From Emydura subglobosa (taxonomy: Eukaryota > Chordata > Testudines > Chelidae), in assembly GCA_007922225.1 (NCBI GenBank), contig ML679969.1:20912932-20976931 (forward strand): a stretch of 64,000 nt of DNA. The letters run 5' to 3'. This document shows, piece by piece, positions 44,033 through 54,316 of the stretch (position 1 is the first letter of the stretch; the number at the start of each line of letters is the position of its first letter). The translations under genes and the position numbers were made by a program. Below the pieces are notes generated by a model, which did no database searches, was not told where the DNA came from, and worked only from the letters and a program-made list of their open reading frames with translations.

Positions 44033-44197
44033 ATGTCTAGAGGAGGGGAGATGGTTTATATCCCGGACGACTCTGACTTCAGCTCCTTCAGGGACCAGTG
44101 TGAGAGCCTGGAGGGCTGGCACAGCCAGTACAGCAAGGGCGGGGTGATGGTGTGGAGCCAGGAGCCGGGGGAGAGCCGGACTGTGCAGAAAATCAAG
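44033..44197 (+). CDS. STARD10-like START-domain protein, first visible coding exon
   Basis: This exon encodes 55 residues that open a START lipid-transfer domain. 'IPDDSDFSSFRDQCE' aligns with the start of STARD10, and 'YSKGGVMVW' is the usual beta-strand motif. It ends in AAG followed by a strong GTAAGA donor, phase 0. Three starts are possible: ATG at 44033 (weak context), ATG at 44051 (GAGATGG, strong context), or an upstream exon spliced at the AG at 44039-44040, which follows a pyrimidine-rich stretch. STARD10-type proteins bind phosphatidylcholine and phosphatidylethanolamine and move them between membranes. This exon is less like human STARD10 than exons 2-4 are, so a paralogue is possible. 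Confidence 0.85.
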
Positions 44198-44411
44198 GTA
44201 AGAGCCCAATGCAGGTGCAGCCAGCACTGCAGCAATGGCACACTTTGTGCCCAGGCACTGGGACCCCCCCCCCCATACCCTCACCAACATCCTCTTTTGT
44301 CTCCGTCCTTCCCTGGACACAGTGCTGCTGAGTTGGGCTCAGGCGTTCCCCTGGGAGGAGTCTCGTTGGGCTGACAGGGCAAAGCACAGGTGTAGCCAGG
44401 GGTCTCTCAGT
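44198..44411. other. Start of intron 1
   Basis: Intronic sequence after the GTAAGA donor. It contains a C-run (near 44269-44278) and no recognised repeat. Confidence 0.5.
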
Positions 44412-44600
44412 AGTGTGACCACACATCCCATTTTGGCCGGGACCGTCCTTTTTCTAAGCTCTGTCCTGGACATCACAACTTTTTTGGCATAATGGGGCAT
44501 TTGTCCTATTTGTTCTGGCCCTTGAGGGGCACAGAGGAACATTCAGGCAAAAGCAAATGGGACAAATGCCCAGTTTTGTGGAAAAAGTCGTGACATCCAC
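44412..44600. mobile_element. Non-autonomous DNA element, GTGACC-type
   Basis: It starts TAGTGTGACCACACATCCC, then TTTTGGCCGGGACCGTCC, with 'caaatgggacaaatgccc' and GTGGAAAAAGTCGTGACATCC toward the right. This is the inverted form of the element at 26735-27047. Inner words around 44500 and 44556 (CATTTGTCCTATTTG / CAAATGGGACAAATG) pair with each other, giving a long foldback. It lies in intron 1. Confidence 0.55.
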
Positions 44601-45071
44601 CCGTGACGTGGTCTTGGGCGAGCGGCAACGACAGATGGCTCATATTCTCTCGATGCAGAGGTGAGGAGAGGGCAGGGGAGGAGGGAGATAGGAGCACAGT
44701 GGGTCAGGTAGAGGGACAGAGAGGCAGGAATGGGGAAAAATCAGAGAGAGGACTGGGGCAGAAGGGTCCATATCCACTCCCAATAGCCTGTTTTCAGTTT
44801 GCGGGCACCCTGTCTCTCAGCCATTTTTAGTCTCCTCGTGTGTTTAGAGGGTACAAACCTGTCCTGATGTGTTTCACTAAAGCTGCCCAGTACCAAGTTT
44901 CTAGGGCTCTGGGAAAGGCTTGTTTCTGCATACACACACCTGCACATATGCAAACGCATGTACACACACACCCGTGCACACGTGTGTGCGCACCCATACA
45001 TGAACATCTGCATGCGGTCTGTGTTTGCAGCATAGCTAGTTCTAGACTCCATGAAGCCTCGGGGTCACTTA

Positions 45072-45340
45072 GGCCAGGTCTACACTAAAAAGCTCGGTCA
45101 ACCCAGCCAGTTACGTGGCTCAGCACTGTCAAAAATCCCTCCCCCAACCCAAGCAACATAGTTAAAGCCAACCCAACCCTGGTGTAGACAGCACTAGGTC
45201 AAGGGACGGATTCTTCCGGTAGCCTAGCTACCTCCTCTCAGGGAAGTGGATTAACTGTAGTGATGGGAGGACCCTTCTCGTCGCAGTACTGTGCTGTAGT
45301 GCTGCAGCTGTGCTGTAGCAGGTTAAATGTAGACACAGTC
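45072..45340. mobile_element. Harbinger-like MITE with TTA target duplication
   Basis: The left end GGCCAGGTCTACACT and the inverted right end GACTGTGTCTACATT match at most positions. The trinucleotide TTA flanks both sides (45069-45071 and 45341-45343). A 3-bp TTA/TAA duplication is diagnostic of PIF/Harbinger transposition. The 269-bp interior is non-coding. It lies in intron 1, about 900 bases after exon 1. Confidence 0.75.
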
Positions 45341-46663
45341 TTATTCCATAGAGGGCTGCTTCTACTGTGAACCCCCACAGGTCCCAGCAGAGCCTAGGGG
45401 AGGGATGTGCCCGTTTTCCGATGAGCACCCATTTCCAGGCAGTTTGAGCTGCCGTTGCTTACCGACTCACCTGTCCCCACATTAGAACTGGAGATGGGGG
45501 AGCACATGCAATGTCAAACTGCACCAACCTGAACAAGTGCAAACAGAGGAATCTGCAAATGAGTCGCCCGGTTCAGCTCCATGCCATACTGATTCCAGCG
45601 GTGTCAGTCGGGGGAGCAAGGCTTGGGGATCTGGGCACTCAGTAGCCCACACGACCAAGGCATGGGGACTGTGGTGTACAGTGGACTCTGCTCATTTACA
45701 CTGACCCCTGTGGGATCGTCTTAACGCGACACTATCAGGTGAAAAACCCTGCTGGAAACAAACATGTTTCTCTGCCGTCGTCCCTAACAGCATTGCAGCC
45801 TAGTCGCATGGTAAGACTATCAAAACGCCCCCTGGGCACCTGCTGTTTGTTTGCTTCTTGTCTTTGCCTTCGCTTCTCTTGGCCAATGATGCGCAGTGGG
45901 AGTCAGTTTCCCTTGTGTTTGTCGTCAGTTTCCCTGTGGGGGTTCCGAGGCCTGTGATGTTGGGGTCACACACGCAGGAAATAGTTTGGGACCAAAAACC
46001 AATTATTTCCAATAGACTCAAACATGAGGCCTGAGAACGAGCTGTCCGCGTTCTGAACCATGCTGGGGGTGCCTGTGTCCTGCTAACTGTTACGCTCACA
46101 CATGGGGGTGTCCCGGGAAATGTTCCAAGGGGTCTTGCTAAGAATAGTGAAGCCTCCTGCTCCGAGTCTTCACTGGGGCCATCGCTGTGAACACTTTGCT
46201 GGGAAGCAGGGAGAGCTGCTGTTGATGAAAGATGTAGATTAGCCAAGTGGAAACACCTGTGGTTCTCCTGTGACAGGTACAATGCCCGGACCCTTAGCCA
46301 CAAAGGTGTTCAGGTGCCTACACCCCAGGTTTAGTACATCTCAGATTTAGGCACCTAAGTCCCAGTTTTGATTCCACTGCAATCCGCAAAATTTGCACAG
46401 AACCCTGTGGCCCTTACACTCACTCGGCGCTTAAGATTCTGCCTCTGCACATGAGCTCTGCTGCCTCGCCGTCGGCATGCGGGCGCCTAGTGCCTCCCAA
46501 GCCCCGAGTGATTCACAAACCAGGAAAAGACAGTTGTTCACCGGCCTATCTTGCATGTGGAGCCCAATTCAGTAGGCACGCTTACTCAGAATTAGAGTGG
46601 GTCCCGTTCAGAATTGGGATAGAGGAGGAATTGGGATAGCAGCAGCACTGACACCTTCTAACT
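45341..46663. other. Intron 1 sequence
   Basis: No second exon, transposon end or regulatory cluster could be supported. Minus-strand frames here show no domain. Confidence 0.4.
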
Positions 46664-46797
46664 TTAGCCCAATGAGTAGCACACTCACCTGGGATATGGT
46701 AGACCTGGATTCAATTCCTCTCCACCCCCAGGTGAGAAAGGGATTTGAACAGGTGTCTCCCACCGTTTAGGAAAGTGCTCTGACCACTGAGCTATGG
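46664..46797. mobile_element. Head-to-head tRNA-derived SINE halves
   Basis: The left half reads as a tRNA-like unit on the + strand, with a box A-like TAGCCCAATGA at 46665-46675 and a box B-like GGATTCAATTCC at 46707-46718. The right half reads the same way on the minus strand, with a perfect box A TAGCTCAGTGG (complement of 46784-46794) and box B GTTCAAATCC (complement of 46741-46750). The two B boxes face each other across about 22 bases. The unit is a foldback of two tRNA-derived heads rather than a genuine tRNA gene, since neither half forms a full cloverleaf with a 3' acceptor arm. Confidence 0.75.
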
Positions 46798-46869
46798 CAT
46801 ATTTTGCTGTAGAGTGGCCTCAGTCTCTCCTTGAAAGCTGTTCCACTGTGGCTAATAGATAAATATCTT

Positions 46870-47712
46870 CCATTGTTGTTTGCAGTGTTGTTGTAACCTT
46901 GTTGATCCCAGGATATTAGAGAGACAAGGTAGGGGAGAGAATATCTTTTATTGGATCAACTTCTGTTGGTGAGAGAGAGAAGCTTTTAAGTCACACAGAG
47001 CTCTCCTTCAGGTCTGGGAAAGGCGCTCAGAGTCTCACAGCTAAATACAAGGGGGAACAGATTATTTAGCATAAGTAGTTTACATAAATTTCAAGGGACC
47101 ATTCAAGATGAACTGGCCTGTTAATACCTCTGTAGTCATAGGATAAAAAGGGGAGTTAATGGGTTGCAGCTTGTGGTAATAACCCATAAATCCAATGTCT
47201 TTGCTCAAACCAAGATTTTTAGTGTCTAGCAAAGTTATGAATTTAAGCTCCCAAGCTCGTCTTTGGAAGATTTTTGTGCAGGTTTCTTTTGAGGACAAAG
47301 GACAAATCAGATATGGAGTGATCGCTTTGTGAAGAGTGATCACCCACAGATGATAGATTTTTTTTGTCTTTTATCACTTTTCTGTATGAGTTCATTTGAG
47401 AGAATAGTGATTGTCTGGTTTCACCCACATAATTTTTATTGGGGCATTTAGTGTCCTGGATGAGGTACCCCACATGCTGTGATAGGCATGAGTAGGACCC
47501 ATGGATCTTGAAAGGTGTGTTGTGGGCAGTGTTGACCATCATAGCAGTGGAGATATATCTAGAGGTTTTGCATCTGTTGTTCTATCAGCTTTGAGTCAGT
47601 GTGTCCTGGTCAGCGGGGAGCTTGCTTCTGATGATGAGCTTATCAAGTTTGGGAGGTTGTTTGAAGGCCAGAAGAGGAGATTCAGGATATATTTATTTGA
47701 GGATATGGTCCC
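46870..47712 (-). mobile_element. Penelope-like element, 3' part (GIY-YIG endonuclease and tail)
   Basis: On the minus strand this segment encodes 'KCPNKNYVGETRQSL', the signature of the GIY-YIG endonuclease domain that Penelope-like elements carry C-terminal to the reverse transcriptase. It is followed by 'ELKFITLLDTKNLGLSKDIG' and the element's non-coding tail near 46870-46980. The same element resumes at 49541, on the other side of a CR1. Stops and frame changes show that it is inactive. The tail is shared with 36300-36405. Confidence 0.88.
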
Positions 47713-49540
47713 ATAGACTCATAGCAGGGACCATCATGATCATCTAGTCTGACCTTCTGCACATTGCAGGCCCCAGAACTCACCCACACACTCCAGTAAT
47801 AGACCCCTACCTCTGGCTGGGTTACTGACATCCTCAAATCATGGTTTAAGACTTCAAGTTACAGAGAATCCACCATTTACACTAGTTTAAACTTGCAAGT
47901 GTCCCAGGCCACATGCTGTAGAGGAAGGCAAAAACCCCCAGGGTCTCTGCCAATCTGAGCCAGGGGAAAACTCCTTCCTGACCCCAAGTAGGCGATCAGT
48001 AAGACCCTGAACATGTGGGCAAGACCCACCAGCCAGACAGCTGGGAAAAAAATTCTCTGTAGTAACTCAGAGCCTTCTCCATCTAGTGTCCCATCACCAG
48101 CCACTGGATATATTTGCTGCTAGCAGTCACAGACTGGCTACATGCCATCATAGGCAATCTCGTATCATCCCCTTCATAAATTTATCAAGCTCAGTTTTGA
48201 AGCCAGCTAGACCTTTTGCCCCCCCCCCCCCCCGCCCTCCCAATCCCCTTGAAAGGCTGTTCCAGAACTTCACTCCTCTGATGGTTAGAAACCTTTGTCT
48301 AATTTCAAACCTTAACTTGATGACCAGTTATATCCATTAGTGCTTGTGTCCACATTGGTGCTGAACTTAAATAACTCCTCTCCCTCCCTGGTATTTATAG
48401 AGCGCAATCATATCTTCCCTCAACCTTCTTTTGGTTAGGCTAAACAAGCCAAGCTCTTTGAGTCTCTTCTCAAAAGACATGTTTTCCATTCCTCAGATTA
48501 TCCTAATAGCCCTTCTCTGCACCTGTTCCAGTTTGAATTCATCTCTCTTAAACATGGGAGACCAGAACTGCATACGTATTCTAGATGAGGACTCACCAGT
48601 GCCTTGTATAATGGTACTAAAACCTCCCTATTTCTTCTGGAAATACCTTGCCTGATGCATCCTAGGACTGCATTCATTTTTTTCATGGCCACATCACATT
48701 GGCGGCACATAGTCATCCTGTGATCAGCCAACACACCCAGGTCTTTCTCTTCCTCTGTCACTTCCAACTGACGTGTCCCCAGCTTATAGCAGAAATTCTT
48801 GTTGTTAGTCCCTGAGTGTATGACCTTGTACTTTGCACTATTAAATTTCACCCTGTTTCTATTACTCCAGTTTACAAGGTCATTCAGGTTTTCTTATATG
48901 ATAGTCCGGTCCTCTTCTGTACTGACAATACCTCCCAAGTTTGTATCATCTGTAAATTTTATTAGCACATTCCCACTTTTTGTGCCAAAGTCATTAATAA
49001 AAATGTTAAATAAGATTGGTCCCAAGATTGATCCCTGAGGAACTCCACTAGTAACCTCCCTCCAGCCTGACAGTCACCTTCCAGCATGACCCATTGTAGT
49101 CTCCCCTTTAGCCAGTTCCTTATCCACCTTTCACTTCTCATATTAATCCCCATCTTTTCCAATTTAACTAATAATTTCCCATGTAGAACTGTATCAAATG
49201 CCTTACTGACATCTAGGTAGATTAGATCCACTGCATTCCCTTTGTCTAAAAAATCAGTTATCTTCTGAAAGAAGGAGACCAGGTTGGTCTGGTATGATCT
49301 ACCTTTTGTAAAACCAGGTTGAATTTTATCCCAATTACCGTTTGCCTCTATGTCCTTAACTACTTTCTCTTTCAAAATTTGTTTCAAAGCCTTGCATATA
49401 ATTGAGGTCAAACTAACAGGCCGGTAGTTTCCTGGATCACATTTTTCCCCTTTCTTAAAAACAAGAACTATGTTAGCAATTCTCCAGTCATAAGGTATGA
49501 CCACCCCAGTTTTCAGATTCATTAAAAATCTTTGCTATTC
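47713..49540 (-). mobile_element. CR1 LINE inserted into the Penelope-like element
   Basis: The + strand begins with the complement of a CR1 tail (CATAGACTCATAGCAGGG). On the minus strand a long frame (49522-48962) reads 'IANIVLVFKKGEKCDPGNYR', 'FTKGRSYQTNLVSFFQKITD' and 'AVDLIYLDVSKAFDTVLHGK', reverse transcriptase motifs in order. An FTDD-type catalytic box lies near 48942-48953 and the thumb/C-terminal part ('GCIRQGISRRNREVLVPLYK') at 48851-48498. A 15-C run lies at about 48219-48233. It has fewer breaks than the CR1 at 32132 and is younger than the Penelope-like copy it splits. Confidence 0.95.
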
Positions 49541-50818
49541 GGTGTGGTTGTAATTGTTTAATGATACCCTATGGATTCCAGTACTGCAGCTGGTTCTCTC
49601 GGGGTATTTGGGTAGCCAGTTCTGTGATGCGATCTGCTTCTCTGGCGGAGTGTCCTTGTGTGGGGAAGGTGGATTTGAGTGTATTAAGCTTTCCTCCTCA
49701 AGCATACTCTGTGGAATCTGTGTGTCTGGAGATAACAGATTTCCTGGTGTGTGGAGTGTTACTACTGGATCTGTGAAGATAGGTGTGGTGATCCATGGGT
49801 TTCTTGTATATAAATGTCTGCAGGATTCCATTGATGAAACTGATTTTGGTGTCTGGGAAGTTGATGCTAGTGTGGAAATGTTCTAGAGAGTTTGTTGGAT
49901 AGGTTCTGGTTCCTGAAGCTGTGGTAGAAATCTGTGTGGGAGTTTAAGGCATCTATCTAGAGGGTGACAATATCCTTGATGTATCTCAGGTATATCATTG
50001 TTTTTGTGGTGCATTTGTACAGAAGTTCTTCCTTGAGGCAGCCATGAAGAGGTTGACATATTGGGGAGCCATCCTCATGCCCATGGCTGTTCCCATGATT
50101 TGGACAAAGTGTTTGTTGTCGAATGTAAAATTGTGAGGATGAAGATGAAAGAGAACGGTGATGTGTTCGGGGTGGATATTTGAGGGTTGGCCATTGTCTT
50201 GTAGACATTTCAGCAGGTAGCAATGCCGTCATTGTGAGGGATGTTGGTGCATAGAGAGGAGACATCCATGGTGGCGAGGATGGTGTTCTGAGGGAGGTTG
50301 TTGATGCAGAGCTTCTGGAGGAAGTGGGCCCTTTGTGTGGTGTGTGATGTGTGGTTTGAGAATGATTTTTATGAGTCCTAGTATTCCTTCAGTAAGAATG
50401 CCACAGCCAGATAGAATGGGTCTGCCTGGGTTCCCTTGTTTGTGTATCTTGGGAACCAAGTGGAAGTTCCCTGGGGTGGATTTGTGGGGGATGAGTTTGT
50501 AGAGTTTCTCTTGGAGTTGTTTGGGAAGGATTTGATGATATCCTTAAATTCCTACATAAATTGTGGTATGGGGTCTTCTTTGAGTTCTTTACAGAAGTGA
50601 AGTCAGAGAATTGTCAGTTGGCCTCATTGATGCAGTCGCCATAGTTGAGGACTACAATGGTGCCTCCTTTTTCTGCTGGTTTGATCACTATCTGATGGTT
50701 GAATTTCAGGCATTGTAGAGCTGTCCTCCTGGTGGTGGAGAGACTGCAATGAATTTTGGATGTGATATTTTTAAGGATTTCAAAGTCAATTTTTTTCCTG
50801 ATTTTCAATTATAACCAA
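49541..50818 (-). mobile_element. Penelope-like element, reverse transcriptase part
   Basis: Minus-strand pieces in order are 'CLKFNHQIVIKPAEKGGTIV' (50808-50614), 'MVPKIHKQGNPGRPILSGCG' (50459 onward), 'GSPICQPLHGCLKEELLYKC' and 'IYLRYIKDIVTL' (ending 49957), then a linker down to 49541. These are the known Penelope reverse transcriptase motifs. The catalytic Y-x-D-D box reads YIKD because codon 49975-49977 (minus strand) is AAG, so one catalytic aspartate is lost. Frameshifts separate the pieces. The endonuclease half continues beyond the CR1, at 47712-46870. Confidence 0.9.
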
Positions 50819-50821
50819 TAC

Positions 50822-50877
50822 TCAGTGGGGTCCCCATCCTGAAAGAAATCTTTCCCAAACCCCCTCCACTCTGGTCC
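50822..50877 (+). mobile_element. Inverted fragment of the Penelope-like element
   Basis: The + strand encodes 'PILKEIFPKPPPL', which resembles the reverse-transcriptase/endonuclease linker of Penelope-like elements, but in the opposite orientation to the adjacent copy. Over about 35 bases it matches the inverted sequence of 47676-47712 at roughly three quarters of positions. It sits exactly at the 5' edge of the main copy, as an inverted piece left by the insertion process might. The short length limits certainty. Confidence 0.45.
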
Positions 50878-50879
50878 CA

Positions 50880-51420
50880 CTGAGACAGACCCTGATGGAG
50901 ACCTGGCCGCCCCGCAGGGATCAATGCACCTCGCCCAGCATTGCAGTGACGCTCACACAGCGCTGTGAAACCGTCGGGTTTATTCGTTAACTGGACACAG
51001 CACTGAGGCCTTTGGGCAGCCCAGAGAGTTGAAGGTTAAAGCATCGTCTGCTCTGGTCAGCCCAGAGCCCAGCCGAGCTGTAGGGACCCCTTAGTTCAAG
51101 CTCTGTGTGTCCCTCCTTCATCAGACACCAGGAGAGAGCCCTGACTCCTTCCTGCAGCCAAGCCTTCTCCCCGCCTCACCCCTCCCAGTCCTTTGCTCTC
51201 CAGCTGGGGAAATGCTGCTCGGCCTCCTGCAGAGAGGTGGACGATCCGTGGTCCTTGGAGTCAGTGTCCTGGTGACTGAATTTGTCACTGTCCTCATGGA
51301 TTCTCCATTGATATAGGGTCAGCCTCAGTCAGTCCTTTTCCAGTGACCCCCTTAGTCCCATACAGCAAAGCACCATTTACACCTGGACCGGTGGCTCTGC
51401 AATGCTCTGGTTAGTGTGGT
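50880..51420 (-). repeat. LTR-like sequence, antisense
   Basis: The minus-strand reading includes an AATAAA-type signal (complement of GGGTTTATTCGTTAAC near 50978) followed by 'cacagcgctgtg'. The CAGTCCTTTGCTCTCCAGCT and TCCTGCAGAGAGGTGGACG words near 51188-51245 match those of the LTR-like block at 10580-10990. It has the composition of an ERV LTR. Ends and target duplication were not resolved. Confidence 0.45.
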
Positions 51421-53327
51421 GCTGCAATGCTGAGCTGTGCCCCCCTGCCAGGGTCTGCCAGGGCCTGAGAAATGTGGAGCTGCGCCCTGCATGATGAGGG
51501 AGGGAGGGTCAGCCCTGCCCAGAAAGCAAAGGCCGGCTCTGATTTGTGTCTGGAATATACAGGAAGTGCAGAGCTGGGGGGAAGCGGCCTAGATCCGTTA
51601 CACACAGGGGGTCCTGCGGTGGAGCTTAGTCTTGTCTGAGAAATTTGCTGAAGTGCGTGTGGCCAGGGAAACCACACACCAGAGCCGTGAGAGTCAAAGC
51701 ACAGGACTTCTGCAGTCCAGAGAGCACTGTGCTGTGCTGGAGTGGGGGGGACCCAGGCCCTGGGTTTCGGTGTATGCCCAAGTCACTCCAGTTACAGGCC
51801 AGTTCACAAACAGAACGGCTTCTTGTGTCGCCCACCCCGGTGCCTGGTCAGCAAATCCCAGATGCACCTGATGCTTGCTGGGTAACCGGCTGACGTGGGC
51901 TGTTCTGAATGCTGCCCCTCGGGGCTGTTGAGGTCCCTACTGACCATGTGGGGTTGAGGAGCCTGCCCAGCGACTTGTGAAGCTCAGCGCCAGGATGTTC
52001 ATAAAGCTGCCGAGATCCTGGGATCCGGGAAACCTGCAAAGCCTGATAATCGTCATCATCATCGTCACTGCATTAAATAATAACCCCCCAGTCTGCCCTG
52101 CTCCAGGACCTCCCCCCTCAAATGGCAGTGGGCAGAGGCTGGGTGCAGGAGCTTGTGAATGATAGATTAGTGATAACGAGCAGCTGAGATACGAGCCCTA
52201 TCCGTTGGAGCAACAAAGCACTATCATGGTGCCAACACAACGTGGGCCCTGAGGAGCAGCCGCCAGTCACCACTACCCGCCTCATCTCCAATCTGTGCCG
52301 TGGCCCCATGCAGGCTCTGCTAGGCACGAAGGGGAGAAAGGCTCATGCTCAGAGAGGAGAGTGAGGTGCTGACCTGGGCGCTACATGTGTCCCCAAATCT
52401 GAGCTGATCACTAGTGGCCCAGGGCTGCTCTGTGGCACGTGACACAGGTGGGCATATGCACCACGGCATGTTCGGGGGCTGCCAACAGGACAGGAGTTAT
52501 GTGGATACTTGGAGCACACAGCACCTGGACTGCCATAGTCAGATCCCCACGGGGGGCGTTTCTCTCTCTGAGCCCTGACGCAGCGATCCCTGGCAGCTTG
52601 TTGGCAGGGAGAATGCCTGGGAGCTGCCTGGAAAGCAGAACTCCCCGCCCCCGCAGCAGGGCAGGATGTTCCCAGGAGGAGGTTTATCCCTGGGAGGAGG
52701 GTTTCTGCTCCACAGGGGTCCTGGGTATCACCACACAAGAGTATTTGTCCCACAGGGGGCCTGGGTATCACTGCACAGGGGTATCCACCCTACAAGCAGC
52801 ATTCCTAACCATATAGACTTTGATCCATCTCTCCTGCCCGCTGACTGGCTCTGCTATACTGCTAGTGTCTGATGTGCATTCTTCAGGCAGTGTGTGAGAG
52901 GGACAGAGAACAATGCACCAGCCACAGACTCACAGTGTCTGTCCCAGTGCACCGGGGCTAGTGCGAGCTGGGAGATTTATTGTAATTCTATATTGATTTC
53001 TGAAGCTGCCTCGCTGTGCACTGACTGCCCAATCTGCGGGGTCAGGATAGAGAGCCAGCTGCTTCCCCTCCTGAGCCGGGCAGGGGCACTGTGCCCACCC
53101 CACACCCCTCCCCTGGGCCAGACCCCTGCAGTGGGGCTAGCAGTTCGTTCCTCTGAGACAGAAATGGTGCTGGAGCAGCATGGAGCTGAGCTGCAGTTGG
53201 GTGAGACCATGCACAGCTTTGCACCCATCCAGAGCATGGGCATGGCTGTGTGAATATGGACAGACAGAAGATCCATCTTTTAGGTGAGTGTCCTCTGGTG
53301 GGTGTGTAGAATGCATGGAAGAATTTG
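51421..53327. other. Intron 1 sequence
   Basis: No exon could be supported. Near 52689-52800 a CCACAGGGG(T/G)CCTGGGTATCAC-type unit is repeated about three times, a minor tandem array. The rest shows nothing recognisable. Confidence 0.4.
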
Positions 53328-53377
53328 TGTGTGTGTGTGTTTAAAGGGGGGTGTGATTCTCTGTGTGTGTGTGTGTA
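53328..53377. repeat. (GT)n microsatellites
   Basis: Two GT runs, about 53328-53340 and 53361-53377, are separated by a short G-rich spacer. They lie directly before the SINE at 53385. Confidence 0.8.
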
Positions 53378-53384
53378 TGCTGGG

Positions 53385-53590
53385 AATGGCAGAATTGCCC
53401 AGTGGTTAGGGCATTAGCTGGCTCTTCAGCTGGCATGGGTTCAGGTTTCTGCTCTGCCAGTCTCTGTGTGACCTTGGGCCACCCAGTCTCCTTGGGCCAC
53501 AGTTTCCCGCTGTTAAATGAGGCTGCCCAGTCTCCCCAGGGTGTCTAATGATGGGGAGGGACTCAGATACTACAGCAATGGGGAACAAAC
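53385..53590 (+). mobile_element. tRNA-derived SINE
   Basis: An A box-like 'cagtggttagggc' (about 53400) and a B box-like GGGTTCAGGTTTCT (about 53437) precede the SINE body GTGTGACCTTGGGCCACCCAG and CACAGTTTCCCGCTGTTAAAT. It is the same family as 31385-31580. The A/T-rich tail is short and decayed. Confidence 0.82.
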
Positions 53591-54316
53591 TTGCATCGCA
53601 TGCTCAGTCTATGGCAGTGCAGTGTTTTGCAGCCCCACCAGGGAGCAAGGGCTGGAACTCACCTTCTGCTCTAAACCCTCACTCTGATCCTCCCCAGCTG
53701 GCATTTCTCCTGTGCACTCTGTAGCCGGAGGAGATGGGGGCAGGGAGGTGGAGAGGACAGGCTGAGATTGGTCTGGCAGTGCATTGTGGAACTCAGTGCC
53801 ACTCAGGGCCCACGCCTTGAAGGCAGAGCTTGTACTGGTGTCACCAAGGACCTGCTTTGGCAGCAGAATCTTTCTGACAGATGATGGGACGGGGGAGCTG
53901 GCCTGCTGCTCGGGGGGGTTCAGGCTGCCAGTCCCCACGAGCCTGCGGTGCACGCACATGAGATTTGGTGTCGCTGGGGGAGCTGCACAAGGGGCTCACA
54001 GGGCCAGTTCCAAAGGCACATTCATTTCAAACCCCACGCTTAGAACGCAGGCATGCTTCAAACCCCACATGCCTGCGACCCAGGAGACTCCACCAGCACC
54101 CTTAGCTCTGATCCCGGCCCCTGCCACGCAGGGAGTGTGGGGAGCCTGAGAAACAGCACAACTTCAGAAATGTTGGAAAAGATGTCAAGATCCATTGGTT
54201 GGGAGCTGGGGCGTACCTGGAATGCAGGGATGGGGGAGCTGACACCAGCAAGCTGCAGAGACGCAAGCCCCAATTTCCCCGTTTTGAAACCTCACTGATC
54301 TAGGGATGCTATAAAT
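53591..54316. other. Intron 1 sequence
   Basis: A pair of CATTCATTTCAAACCCCAC / GCATGCTTCAAACCCCACATG words near 54020-54070 forms a small local duplication. No exon or mobile element is seen. Confidence 0.35.

Noticed and set aside
46664..46797. Possible true tRNA genes on both strands
   Set aside because: Box A and B are present, but a complete cloverleaf and terminator are not seen. The palindromic pairing of two heads fits a SINE-derived unit better.
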